Shown here piece by piece: positions 50,652 to 62,859 of a stretch of DNA of 64,000 nucleotides. This DNA is from Owenia fusiformis (taxonomy: Eukaryota > Annelida > Polychaeta > Sabellida > Oweniidae). A program made the position numbers and the translations under genes. The DNA lies in the NCBI GenBank assembly GCA_903813345.2, contig CAIIXF020000004.1, positions 12,052,196 through 12,116,195 of the forward strand. Direction: 5' to 3'. Numbering within the stretch: the stretch's first letter is position 1; each line of letters starts with the position of its first letter. The notes beneath the pieces were generated by a model. It was not told where the DNA came from and did not search any database. It saw only the letters and a program-made list of their open reading frames with translations.

Positions 50652-52190
50652 GATTTATTTGGAACTGAAACGAAATAATGATAAGAAAGAGGTCGTATTT
50701 AAAATATTACATTACACAATACATCCTGATCAATTCAGTTCTCACAATCAAGTGTACATTTGGACTGCGTTTTTGAACTGCCCGCGTTGCAAATTTCATG
50801 CTCACAAGTTCAACAAAAACAGTTCATCCAAGCGCCCTTAAACCGCTAATTACGCTGTGGCAGCCTTGATCGCTGCTCGCTTACTATTAGCTTACCGCAT
50901 CTGCTCGTTGCTAGTGCACCACAGGAGTTCCACTGCAATCGACCATTGTATTTTTCAAAGAAATTATGTGAGTGTATGTGCGCTTGGGTTAGCTATTTTT
51001 GTTGAAAACACAGGAGAATATGTTGCATGGCTTATTGTTCTTTTAGTGATACCTGCGGAGAAACCTCATTAAAATATTACGCAATTCACTAGCACCGTGA
51101 GCGTACAAAAATACAGTCTTAAAGTTTACCATTTTTGAGATATTAGCTAATACGTGAACTATAGATATTTGTTTGCCTGTTTCAAATAAATTGTATGAGT
51201 ACGAATGACTAGTTTATATTTCTCTAGTTTATGAATTATTGAAATTGCTAAAACTAGTTTAATGTCCCTTATATCAAAGTAATAACTAGTTCATTAAACC
51301 ATATGTATATAAATGTATTTAGATTAGATTTTAATTTTTGTATTGCTGTTTGACAAGTTTTCAGTGCTAGAAGTAAAGTATACAAAGTACTGCACTTACC
51401 GGTAATCAGAAAGAAACATATACGACGCTTACGTTTTATACGAAAAAGGTGCAATAGCAAAACATATGCCAAATTCCCATGTATAGAAAGTCAAGCATCA
51501 AGTTCGGCAAGTACAATACCACACGGTGAAGGCCATTCTTGATGCATGTACTGATATCGCACCACACTTTTTTTAAATGGTTGATAGGCCTCTGGCTATT
51601 CAAAGCAGGGTGGATCGCTTCGCTGTTATTTCAGTTGGCGATTTAATCGACGAACTCCAAAACTTTGAATTTGCATCTGTAAAGGAGAGCTAAAACAATT
51701 GCAAATATGTTGTCAACTTTTGATTTTAACTTATGATTAAAACACGTAGAAAGGGGAAAGGAGTGTAAACTGCTTGGACGAATCTTCATAAAGCAATCCA
51801 AACTTTCTTTTCTGAAAAATTAAGGGAGTGTCTAAATCTATTCAGTACGCATCCACTTTCTCAATTTGTGTCTGATATACAAAAAAAATGGAGGATAATC
51901 TTGAAATAAACATTTGAACTTTTCGAGTTTTTACAAGTAACAATGTTATGAGGTCATTATGATTTATTATCAAAGATTAAACAATCGACCAATTTTCTTC
52001 AAATTTTAATATAGACATATAACGTTCAGCAGCAATTCTCTGACTTGTAAGTGATGTTAGAGTCTTTTTGAATATGTCATAAAATCAAAGTTTGACATTT
52101 AAGTGTCAATATCGAGGTCCTTGTTTTGACGTATGTAATTTTTCGAATCCATTTGTTTTCATCTTTTCATGATTCCCATTCTTCATTCAC
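50652..52190. other. Intergenic, no gene recognised
   Basis: AT-rich sequence upstream of the cysteine-rich gene. A 71-codon open frame near 50857 has no family features. I see no repeat with clear borders until the MITE-end-like block at 52191. Confidence 0.5.
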
Positions 52191-52290
52191 CACAGGGGCT
52201 GTACCAAATTAAACAAGGCAGTTGAACGCGCGGGGTAAGGTAATGTTTTAGAAAGATCTGGTCTAGTTTCTAGATGTTTGTATCATCAAG
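52191..52290 (+). repeat. Solo end of the 49484-50308 MITE family
   Basis: CACAGGGGCTGTACCAAATT, GTTGAACGCGCGGGGTA and AGAAAGATCTGGTCTAG match the MITE end and its neighbouring inner sequence. No partner end was found nearby. Confidence 0.6.
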
Positions 52291-52593
52291 ATAACGCTGA
52301 AAAAAGAAAGCATGTTGTATTCTTTTTTAAATAGAGTGGCACATTTTCTTACAAGTCTCATTTAGTAAACTAAGTTCATGTAACGTTTTCAAAAAGCTAT
52401 TAAACGCTCAGGGTATGTGCGTCAAACCCAGAAACGGAAAACGCAAACCACCTTAACGCAGATAAATGCATTTAGATCAGCATAGATCAGCATAAGAGAG
52501 AAAGCGATTATTTTGATTCACTTGAAAAAAAGTAAAAGCAGGCGACGAAGCAAATGATAAAAAGATACAAGAGCACCAAAATGGTCTATCATA

Positions 52594-53577
52594 ATGAGTA
52601 GTAGAGCTCGAGTAGAGCAGACGTGTATTATGGCAGCTCCGCCCGATACCGATCACATTGAAAGGATTCTGTCAAGATTATCAGAAGAAGACAGAGACAC
52701 TATTATCAATGAGTTCCTGGAAGTAACCACGCCTGAGGATTACGAACCATTGAGGATTCTGTATTTTGGATATGCGAAAGAAAGATTATTCAACATTTAC
52801 TTGGACAAATTCGGCCCCATTGCTGGACGAAAGCAAAACGAAATTCCGATTTTGACACTAAAAGCACGGAAGGGAGCGAATAAGGATGTCTCGTTTTTGA
52901 ATGACATTTGTGATCTATATATGTATGGTTCGAACATTTCGGACACTTTCCCACGTCAGACGATCTCTGCGACAAGTTTTCTACCGAATCTGGGTTCTTC
53001 TGAAGCTGATACAATCACAGATCAGTCGACGCGCTCAATTGAGATCGACACACGGGTTGTTTGTCTTAGCCAGCGGGTAAGTGAATTGGAACGTATGGGA
53101 GACTCGAAGGATGAGCAGATATCAAAGATGCAGAAGGATATCGTAGAGCTTCAGCAACAGGTACAAAGGTTGCTACAAGCAGGTCAGTGTGACTTTTCTA
53201 AACGTACACAAACAAGCGCTACTGTAACTGTACCAACGCAAACTTCATCCACGCTAAATTCTAAGCAGGCCAATAATGAGACCAATAATTCGACTAACAC
53301 GCCAATAACTGTTTCACACCTCAATAACAATACTTTGCCTATAAGCGACCCCGCTAATAAGCAAAACTCACTACGTAAGCCTACTGAGCCATGCGAGTCT
53401 GTCGCTATACCGCCATCTTTGAAAATCGCCTCACAACCGCCGTCTGCAAAGTCAGTGCAACCAGTGCCTAATGTAACGAAACCTATCACTTATTCTAGCG
53501 TAGTAAGTGAAAACATAGATGATTGGTCCATTGCTGGCCCTAAAGGTCGCCACCCAGCTAACAATTTTACGTTGTGA
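52594..53577 (+). CDS. Uncharacterised single-exon ORF with coiled coil, probably mobile-element related
   Basis: A 327-codon open frame, by far the longest unspliced frame after the LINE. Residues about 20-115 look folded and charged (HIERILSRLSEEDRDTII, RILYFGYAKERLFNIYLDKF). Residues about 150-196 form a likely coiled coil (LSQRVSELERM, MQKDIVELQQQVQRLL). About 200-300 is rich in Ser, Thr, Asn and Pro. The end reads SSVVSENIDDWSIAGPKGRH. No catalytic motif, signal or membrane segment. A second Met at residue 13 (52630) is an equally good start. An N-terminal domain plus coiled coil plus disordered tail recalls ORF1-type proteins of retroelements, but I cannot name a match. A satellite starts about 30 bp after the stop, so both may belong to one element. 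Confidence 0.55.
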   Translation: MSSRARVEQTCIMAAPPDTDHIERILSRLSEEDRDTIINEFLEVTTPEDYEPLRILYFGYAKERLFNIYLDKFGPIAGRKQNEIPILTLKARKGANKDVSFLNDICDLYMYGSNISDTFPRQTISATSFLPNLGSSEADTITDQSTRSIEIDTRVVCLSQRVSELERMGDSKDEQISKMQKDIVELQQQVQRLLQAGQCDFSKRTQTSATVTVPTQTSSTLNSKQANNETNNSTNTPITVSHLNNNTLPISDPANKQNSLRKPTEPCESVAIPPSLKIASQPPSAKSVQPVPNVTKPITYSSVVSENIDDWSIAGPKGRHPANNFTL

Positions 53578-53605
53578 TAACGTCGTCAGAATATATGTCT
53601 CAAGT

Positions 53606-56230
53606 TGTAGCAACGTTAATATGGAACGTTGTAGGTACAGGAAGGTGTGGACTCGCACAGATGTTTAAAGAACGTTACATTTGACTTAAATATCACGTGT
53701 CAGGAACGTAGTAGCGACCTTAACAATTACGTCGCCAAAATAACGAAACTGTAACGTACTTACATTACGTCATATATACGTGGCCAATCTAAATTTCTGG
53801 TAACGTTGATATGGAACGTTGTAGGTACAGGAAGGTGTGGACTCGCATAGATGTTTAAAGAACGTTACATTTGACTTAAATATCACGTGTCAGGAACGTA
53901 GTAGCGACCTTAACAATTACGTCACCAAAATAACGAAAATGTAACGTACTTACATTACGTCATAAATACGTGGCCAATCTAAATTTCTGGTAACGTTGAT
54001 ATGGAACGTTGTAGGTACAGGAAGGTGTGGACTCGCACAGATGTTTAAAGAACGTTACATTTGACTTAAATATCACGTGTCAGGAACGTAGTAGCGACCT
54101 TAACAATTACGTCGCCAAAATAACGAAACTGTAACGTACTTACATTACGTAATATATACGTGGCCAATCTAAATTTCTGGTAACGTTGATATGGAACGTT
54201 GTAGGTACAGGAAGGTGTGGACTCGCATAGATGTTTAAAGAACGTTACATTTGACTTAAATATCACGTGTCAGGAACGTAGTAGCGACCTTAACAATTAC
54301 GTCACCAAAATAACGAAAATGTAACGTACTTACATTACGTCATAAATACGTGGCCAATCTAAATTTCTGGTAACGTTGATATGGAACGTTGTAGGTACAG
54401 GAAGGTGTGGACTCGCACAGATGTTTAAAGAACGTTACATTCGACTTAAATATCACGTGTCAGGAACGTAGTAGCGACCTTAACAATTACGTCGCCAAAA
54501 TAACGAAACTTTAACGTACTTACATTACGTCATATATACGTGGCCAATCTAAATTTCTGGTAACGTTGATATGGAACGTTGTAGGTACAGGAAGGTGTGG
54601 ACTCGCATAGATGTTTAAAGAACGTTACATTTCACTTAAATATCACGTGTCAGGAACGTAGTAGCGACCTTAACAATTACGTCACCAAAATAACGAAAAT
54701 GTAACGTACTTACATTACGTCATAAATACGTGGCCAATCTAAATTTCTAGTAACGTTGATATGGAACGTTGTAGGCACAGGAAGGTGTGGACTCGCACAG
54801 ATGTTTAAAGAACGTTACATTTGACTTAAATATCACGTGTCAGGAACGTAGTAGCGACCTTAACAATAACGTCGCCAAAATAACGAAACTGTAACGTGCT
54901 TACATTACGTCATATATACGTGGCCAATCTAAATTTCTGGTAACGTTGATATGGAACGTTGTAGGTACGGGAAGGTGTGGACTCGCATAGATGTTTAAAA
55001 AACGTTACATTTGACTTAAATATCACGTGTCAGGAACGTAGTAGCGACCTTAACAATTACGTCACCAAAATAACGAAAATGTAACGTACTTACATTACGT
55101 CATAAATACGTGGCCAATCTAAATTTCTAGTAACGTTGATATGGAACGTTGTAGGTACAGGAAGGTGTGGACTCGCACAGATGTCTAAAAAACGTTACAT
55201 TTGACTTAAATATCACGTGTCAGGAACGTAGTAGCGACCTTAACAATTACGTCGCCAAAATAACGAAACTGTAACGTACTTACATTACGTCATATATACG
55301 TGGCCAATCTAAATTTCTGGTAACGTTGATATGGAACGTTGTAGGTACAGGAAGGTGTGGACTCGCATAGATGTTTAAAGAACGTTACATTTGACTTAAA
55401 TATCACGTGTCAGGAACGTAGTAGTGACCTTAACAATTATGTCACCAAAATAACGAAAATGTAACGTACTTACATTACGTCATAAATACGTGGCCAATCT
55501 AAATTTCTGGTAACGTTGATATGGAACGTTGTAGGTACAGGAAGGTGTGGACTCGCACAGATGTTTAAAGAACGTTACATTTGACTTAAATATCACGTGC
55601 CAGGAACGAAGAACCAACCTAAACGATGACTTCGCCAAAATAACGAAAATGTAACGAACTTACATCACGTCATAAATACGTGGCCAATCTAAATTTCTGG
55701 TAACGTTGATATGGAACGTTGTAGGTACAGGAAGGTGTGGACTCGCACAGATGTTCAAAGAACGTTACATTTGACTTAAATATCACGTGCCAGGAACGTA
55801 GAACCAACCTAAACGATAACTTCGCAAAAATAACTGTAATGTGCTTATGCAACGTCACATATACGTGGCCAGTTTTAAGTTCTGGTACGTTAATTATGGA
55901 ACGTTGTAGGTACAGGAAGGTGTGGACTCGCACAGATGTTTAAAGAACGTTACATTTGACTTAAATATCACGTGCCAGGAATGTAGAACCAACCTTAACA
56001 ATGACTTCGCAAAAAAAGTGAGACTGTAACGTGCTTATGCAACGTAACATATACCTGGCCAGTTTAAAGTTCTGGTAACGTTTATCTTGGAACGATGTAG
56101 GCACAGGAAGGTCTGGACTCGCACAGATGTTTATACAACGTTACATTTTACTTAAATATCATGTGCTAGGAATGTAGTAGCAACCTTAACAATGACTGCA
56201 AAAATAAAATGACAGACTGTAAAATTATAT
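53606..56230. repeat. 190-bp satellite with alternating A/B dimers
   Basis: Units begin TAACGTTGATATGGAACGTT at 53801, 53991, 54181, 54371, 54561, 54751, 54941, 55131, 55321, 55511 and 55701, exactly 190 bp apart, with a first unit near 53611 and more diverged units to 56230. Two versions alternate: A has CGCACAG, GTCGCCAAAA, ACGAAACTG and CATATATACG; B has CGCATAG, GTCACCAAAA, ACGAAAATG and CATAAATACG. The repeat period is thus 380 bp. Units are rich in ACGT and AACGTT. Short open frames in it are by-products. Confidence 0.95.
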
Positions 56231-56470
56231 ATAACACACTAAGCCTAACATTTTCACATGTGAAGGTAAAACACAACTAACTTATGCTTTGACTTATTAA
56301 CAAATGTATATTGTTTTTCCAATAATTAATGAGTTAATACACAAGAACTTTTTTGAGCATCCAAATAGAGAATATTGACACACAGAATTGAACTTAAATA
56401 TAATCACAGTCTCGTATGTCATCTATCAAAAATCTATCCTATCTTTAATAAGTTTTATTAAGTATTTTAT

Positions 56471-57301
56471 TAACCCCTAAACGGTTAACGGGGTGGGGAG
56501 ATTTGCCGTTCTGGCTTGTCTTAAAATTAAATTAGGCATATTTTAACTAATAAATTGTGACTAACCCCCCCCCCTTAGAAATGATAAACCCCCATGTTTT
56601 TAAACTATGAATTTCTTCATTAATAATGGCTCAATGTAGTTATAAGAAAACTCAAAATACTGGGAGTTGAATACTTGTTACCTTTCCAATGATACCTAAT
56701 ACGTTATTTAATGGGAGATTTTTGATAGAGGGTATATCTGAGGGAAATACAATATATCTACCTGAGGGACCGTAGGTTGATATATTGTATTTACTGAAGC
56801 ATATACACTGTATCAAAAATCGAGCATTTAATAACTGATTTATCCTTTACTTAGTAGATTATGAGAATTAAATATGCATTGAATGTTAGGGAACCCTAAT
56901 GTAGTAATTCAAACGATAATTAAAATCAAAACATGAATATTTTATTCAAAGGCCTCAAAGATTTTTTTTAACTCAACAGCTTTTAACATTTTATAGTGTA
57001 TGAAATTAATATTTATCAAAGATAACCAAAGTATAACCCGGGAATTCAAAAAAAGCACTGAAAAGAAATTCCAAGGGATTGCTGATGAGCGGATGATATA
57101 TATATATATATATCTCCCGCTCACCTCAGATATCAATTATATTCCTGCATGTTATTTACCTATAACACTACTAAGTACGGGATTAACACTTGTATGATAT
57201 TTCGATATTTCATTTCCGAGATTGTGCCCAGATCTCGGCAGATCTATTCACCCCCTTTACTATGAATGTAATTATCTATAGCCTGACTGTTTAGGGGTTA
57301 T
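56471..57301. mobile_element. MITE with TAACCCCTAAAC ends and inner palindrome
   Basis: TTAACCCCTAAACGGT at 56471 and ACTGTTTAGGGGTTA ending 57300. Inside, about 56698-56845 is a palindrome with arms of about 62 bp (TTATTTAATGGGAGATTTTT and its inverse). No coding frame. Confidence 0.6.
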
Positions 57302-57603
57302 ATTGTTATTTTTCTGAACTGGAATGAATAAATATTCTAATTTGAGCTTGAACAAATGCTCTATTAGTTAACATGGTATTGATTTTCAAAAAGCAATAAT
57401 GACCATTTTAAGTTGGGAATAAATCTAGAAAAATTGCATGTTTCAGATATGAAGCCATTATATCTATGCAATATAAAAAGTACTGTCCCATTACTTGTTA
57501 TAGAGATAAAAATTTAATTCAAACTGGCTTGCTTCTCGGAACAGATATTGTTTATGCTAAGTTTTCATTTTTCCTTGAAAGCATGAGCTCTCATTGGTCC
57601 TCA

Positions 57604-57720
57604 TCACTTTCCAAATGTTTCTTCAAATGACTTGTACAGCTCAGTCGTTGTTTCCCTGGTTGCATGTTTAACACATTGCCATTTCTGCTTGTTTTTGGAC
57701 ATTTTCCTGGAAAAAATCAA
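57604..57720 (-). other. Exon-like open segment, unproven
   Basis: The - strand has an acceptor-like TTTTTTCCAG followed by an open frame MSKNKQKWQCVKHATRETTT ending in TGA at about 57604. Another frame is also open. No family match. 57302-57603 has no feature. Confidence 0.2.
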
Positions 57721-57949
57721 TCTATTGAAAAGTATGAAATGTAACCTGTATACCCATACCCACTCTGTATATTTTGCAGTGTCATTTTCAACCAAAATTG
57801 ACCTAGCAATCTATTCTTTACAATCTCAGATACAATATGTCTCAAAGGTCTACAATGTGTTGTAAATCAGTAGGTTATTGAGGATTAAAAGTGCGAAAAT
57901 CGGGAAAATGTTTAAATTCTTCCAAATATAAATATGGAAGCCATATATA

Positions 57950-59014
57950 CAGGGTGGGCCAAAAAAATGTGCAACTTTTTTAGAAGGCAAAAAAAGTATC
58001 ATAACAATATAGTATTGACATGAAATTCTTTTTACAGAAACTTGAGGATAGGCATATTTTACCATTCAAATACTTAAGCTAATACTGACTTCAAATTTTT
58101 TTGTCAGATGTTTGAATATTAGTGGTAAATTGTTCATGTGTCCGAGATTTACCAATTTTCCTAAAAAATGTGATTTTCTATAATTTTTTGTGATCATCAA
58201 TAGCACATTTATTATGTTCACTAAATCTGCTGCAATCTTTGTTAAATGGTGTATTGAGCAGCTATTCATTAGGACTAATAAATCAAGGGGTATTCTCCTC
58301 CAGATATTCTGTACTGACTTTTGCCCTATGGCTGGGAGCGCTATCCTGCTGGAATAAGCCCTCATTCTCGACAATGTCACTTTTGAAGAATATTAGTCCA
58401 GATGAATGGCCACCCAATACACCAGATGCCAACCCCTGTGACTATCGCACATGGGAGCACATTGAGCAATGTATTGTAGTTAATGGTTATACCCCACAAA
58501 TTATTGATCAACTAAAAGAAGTTCTGAAGGAGACGTGAAGAGAATTACCACAAGAATCACTGGATCGCGCCATTAATCAGTTCCGCCCTCGTCTCCGCGC
58601 GATAGTGAAGGTGAAAGGCGGATGCATAGAACATTTGTTCAATAAATAATTATTAGATACAGTATAACATAATACCATAGTGACTAGATACTTATATAAA
58701 CCTATTATTGGTTAAGCAGTTATCAAAGATTGTAGCAAATTTGGTGAACATAATGAATGTGTTATTGTTGATCACATAAAATCATAGAAAGTCACATTTT
58801 CTAGGAAAAAGGGTAAATCTCTGACACATGAACAATTTACCATTGATATTCAAAGATTCGACAAAAAAATTTGAAGTCAGTATTAGCTAAAATATTTGAA
58901 TGGTAAAATATGCCTCTCCTAAAGTTTCTTTAAAAAAAAATTCATGTCAATACCTAATGTTAAGATACTTTTCTAGCCTTTTAAAAAAGTTGCAAAATTT
59001 TTTGGCCCACCCTG
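57950..59014. mobile_element. Rearranged mariner-like element with long inverted ends
   Basis: CAGGGTGGGCC starts at 57950 after TA (57948-57949). GGCCCACCCTG ends at 59014 before TA (59015-59016). The inverted ends are about 290 bp each (57950-58242, 58722-59014). In the middle, 58380-58650 on + encodes SPDEWPPNTPDANPCDYRTW and the C-terminus of a mariner transposase with its third Asp. 58250-58378 on - encodes FQQDSAPSHRAK with the second Asp. So adjacent parts of one enzyme lie on opposite strands, which an inner inversion would explain. Not functional. Confidence 0.85.
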
Positions 59015-59700
59015 TATAAAATAAAATACATAATATTGTAAAATTCTTTGGTAAAATTCTCTAGTATTCCTGAAGTAAAGTCTGCACTTTATATTTTTAG
59101 AATAGAATGACAAGGATCTTGCTAGATTTGATTCTGCTGTAAACTTAATACTGTATATATGAAATACTTCTATAATGAATAATAGATTAACCTGGACTTA
59201 CCGAAGTCACTTTCCTCGCAACTCCCCAAGCTCAGAGGACTCTAGACTGCCTAACTTCAAAACCGTCAAATGTTCCATTCTGCTTGTACTGCTAGTTTGT
59301 CTGAAATATTTTAGAGACTTGTAGTATAAACATTTTATTAGTTGGTTATCTGAAAATGCACTTGATAGTGTAATCTTTCTTCCACCAGATCTGATCTTTG
59401 TCTCAGGAGACTTTTGGGACTACTCTGGGGTAAACAATCCCTATGCTCATCAGTTTAAAGATCCCTAGTAGCTTTTTGTACTATCCTTTTGTATTTCTAC
59501 AGTAGAATCATATAGCCAAAACATTCCTTCGTTGACTCTCATAATCTTCATCCAATGATCTAACTAGAGATCTATTTATTAAAATATTCTATTGGATAAT
59601 AATTTGAAATGTTGGAATGGTAGGAAAGTAGATACCTGGGAATGACTCTTAACTTTCTGAGATAAAATATGGCAGGTCAACTTCGGGTCAGTGTGACACC
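59015..59700. other. Intergenic, one exon-like segment
   Basis: A - strand donor GTAAGT near 59200 follows a short open stretch (SPLSLGSCEESDF), but other frames close quickly. No gene can be supported. Confidence 0.3.
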
Positions 59701-59729
59701 TCTAGAAATAATATAGGCCTACCTGATTA

Positions 59730-60385
59730 GCATAACACCACTCATCTCAACACAGCCAAAATCATCTCAGGGTTATCATGGGTGAAGGCTACAACAATCC
59801 TGAAAACAGAATAGGTAGATGGGAAAATAGAGGACAATAGTAGTACTTTAAAAGACTGTTACTTTATTTTATACTTTTATTTCAAATTGTATTGATTAAG
59901 ATAAGACCTTTAAATTGTGAATATGATGAGTAAATCTACTGAGATGTTTTTAACATTGTGTCAATCAGGATTAAGTTCAAACCTTTTAAAAGAACTTAAT
60001 TATATAGCGGTCATACTTTTAAAATTTGTACAGTGCGCCAAATTAAATAGCACCAAATTAAAGCAATTTACAGTATCTCATTTGTTGCGAAACTGTGAAA
60101 GTTAAATAATAACTGCATTAAATACAAATGAATACTTTCTGAAGCAAGGAGCCACAAATGATGCAAGTTAATTAAATCAAACGATGAAATAATATACCTG
60201 ATTAGTATGAAACACCATCATCTAAACACAACCAACAAGGTCTCGGGGTTATCATGGATGAAAGCTACAAAAATCTGGTTCATCTCCTACTTCTTAAAAC
60301 AGAGTAGAGAACTATTGTACACTAAGATGGAAAACAGATGACAATAGAAGTCTTTTTAAAGGCTGATAAAAGTTAACTTAACTTA
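59730..60385 (-). repeat. Direct duplication of an exon-like block
   Basis: 59730-59870 and 60195-60385 share GGTTATCATGG, CTACCTGATTAG-like and AAACAGA sequences in order. On the - strand both have an acceptor AG, an open 18-codon frame with stop (IFVAFIHDNPETLLVVFR at 60274-60218 and IVVAFTHDNPEMILAVLR at 59798-59742), then CTAATCAG/GTA. It may be a duplicated 3' exon or an old transposon part. Confidence 0.5.
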
Positions 60386-61386
60386 AAAGAAATTAACTTT
60401 CATTGAATTCGATCAATAAAAACAAAGCTTAATTTCAGATTTGCTGAAGATGAAATACACTTTTCAGTCTCTATCAATTGTTTAAAGGCGTGTGCTTATA
60501 ACAAACACCATTTCGATTAAAAAATATAAATATCAATAATCATACAGTTTCAAGGAAGGTTGAAGTTCACCTGTCAAAGGTGGTAAAGGGCGTATGCTTA
60601 ATATGCTTAATAACAGACACATTTCCACATCAAAAACTGTCAAAGGCGAACCTAAATCATAATGGATAATGTTTGATTTTAAATTAAATTCACAAAATTT
60701 TGCCAGGCATATGTTATATACATATTAATACTAGCCTAAATAAATTTTGGAACATAAATAAATGACATGTGAATTTGCTGAAGTGACGATTTCCCATGTT
60801 AAAAATAAGAGAATTTTAGAGAGACCATACATCATGCGATTTATCGCATTCTACCCCCACTTTAACAAAACCCGTATGGCCCAGTTATCTATGCCTGACG
60901 TTGTTGGTCTACGACGTTTCAGAATCAGGGAGTGGATAACAGGGCCAGACGAGTTTGGTTACCCCCACTTATGTTTTTTACAAATTTAAGTGGGGGTCGT
61001 AGAGTATATGAGATTACAGTAAAATTTTGAATGTTTGGAACTTCTATGAATCAAAAAATAAGCAATTAAAGGACCATATTGAAACAGAATATGTAAAAAT
61101 AGAAACATTTATACATGTTCTTACTTTTGTTTATTTTAGTTTGTTTTGTAGTTTAGCTATCATATCTGTGGCCTCATATTTCAATGCTTCTCTGACATGT
61201 TATTTTCAAAAAAATTAAAGAACTCCCTAAATATAGTATGCTATCTATTCACTGGTGATCCGCTCGATTACGCTGGCTACCGAAACGGTTCGTTTTGGTA
61301 ACAAAATGTAGGAACGTCGAAGGTACGATTTTTCGTTTTTCCTTATTTCACGCATTGTAGTCAGAATCGCAACGACATTTTTTCTC
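60386..61386. other. No gene recognised
   Basis: Contains a loose direct repeat (AAAGGCGTGTGCTTA near 60485 and AAAGGGCGTATGCTTA near 60586) and two short CCCCCACTT segments near 60856 and 60963. Open frames there are short and have no family features. Confidence 0.5.
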
Positions 61387-61655
61387 ACAAACATGTATCA
61401 GCATCATATGTTTTAGAAAATGGACATGTTTGCGAAAAACTAGGCCTAGCTCAGAAGACAACAGAATCATCGATTTAATTCCTCACTTAAGTTACACAAA
61501 CGGTTCGGGTTAAAAGTGCAGATCTTAACTGTTTTTCGAAAAACCGTTTATGTAACTTAAATGAGGAATTAAATCGACGATTCTATTGTCTTCTGAACTA
61601 TTTGTTCGCAAACATGTACATTTTCTAAAACATATGAAACTGATACATGTTTGTG
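61387..61655. repeat. Long palindrome
   Basis: Arms of about 115 bp, 61387-61502 and 61541-61655. Shared phrases: AAACATGTATCAG, TTTTAGAAAATG, GAAGACAA and GATTTAATTCCTCA. Slightly diverged. Probably a foldback element. Confidence 0.8.
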
Positions 61656-62141
61656 TATTTCTGTATTTCTACCATCATGATTATCTATCAGGCTAAAGAA
61701 GGCAATCACTGACTCCCCGGGCAATGTCTATTCTTTGAAAGAAGTAGATCTAACAGAGATCACCATCAAGATTAAGATAACTGCATAAACCATTTGCCAT
61801 AAACACTTCACCATCCAATCCAGACCTCTGCGCCAGATCCCCGGGGCCGGATCTGACTTGAAAGTCGCTGGTTAATTGACCCCTGGACCTCTTGTAATTG
61901 ACCTAACGAAAGTTATGAACCGGGAATTATGATTGAAAATCGTGATGAAATTGAATATCAAAAACACCGATTCAAATATCAGAATATTCAAAAGTTAATT
62001 TCAACTGTCAAAAATTTTGAAAATATTGAAACGATCCCAACTTTCACATGAGATTATTTGTGTTCTCGCTGCAAGTACCGGAAATGGAATGATTTCATCT
62101 TAACCTTTGGTGATTGTGTAACATGCATGCCTCATTCTTAC

Positions 62142-62252
62142 CTTCGAAAGCTGGCAGTACGGCTCCCAATTAGTTGCTTTTAAGCAGAAAAATCTTGAAC
62201 TTGGAACTGTCCTCCATGTTGATTTCGACGCTGGAATTCCTCTAATTTCCAT
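62142..62252 (-). other. Candidate first coding exon on the - strand
   Basis: ATG at 62252 opens 37 codons (MEIRGIPASKSTWRTVPSSR ... QLSK) to a strong donor AAG/GTAAGA at 62141. It is in phase with the exon-like block at 60274-60218, giving a 55-residue product. A second ATG at 62222 with a better context, in another frame, stops after 15 codons. No family match and no further exons proven. 62253-62859 holds a GGGACTAAAA/TTTAGTCCC inverted motif near 62350-62450 and a loose AGAGGAA repeat near 62462-62580. Confidence 0.25.
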
Positions 62253-62859
62253 TGGTTGATAGAACAGAATACGATAAAAAGCCGAACGAGAAATACATCA
62301 AATTTGCGAGCGATGTACTTTCCGTTTGTAACGCTCGCCCTTGTTGAAAGGGACTAAAACCGGGACTAAAATTTTTGTCCCGAGGTCTGACAAATCACCG
62401 GAAGAGTGGAGTTTTAGTCAATTTACCGATAATTCGCAAAATTTAGTCCCGGCAAGCTCCAGAGGAAGTCGACATGGACATCTATGAAGTTCAGAGGAAG
62501 AAAATATGAAATTTTATAACTCTGAGAGGAATAAAACATGGAAACTTCCAATTTTGAGAGGAAATTGACATGGAAAAAATGCTCAAAAAGGGGGTCTTTG
62601 GCGCGGCACATAGGTATTAAGAGGTATATTAAGTGAACCCCCCGGGACAGAACGTCAGACTTTTGTCAGCAATAACCCATGGCAAAATTACAACGTCGGA
62701 GAAACGTTTTCTCTACATCATATTTCCACTTTCACTCTCAATTACCACGTTAAGTTCATCTGTGTGAGCCAGCATATGCCTGTGTCTCCACCGATCAGTA
62801 TTTAAAGTTACCACAACTTGAGGCATACATGTATATTCGTTATATATTTAACATTTACT

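Noticed and set aside
53580-56230. Repeated short open frames in the 190-bp satellite
   Set aside because: The same frame recurs in identical units; they are by-products of tandem repetition.
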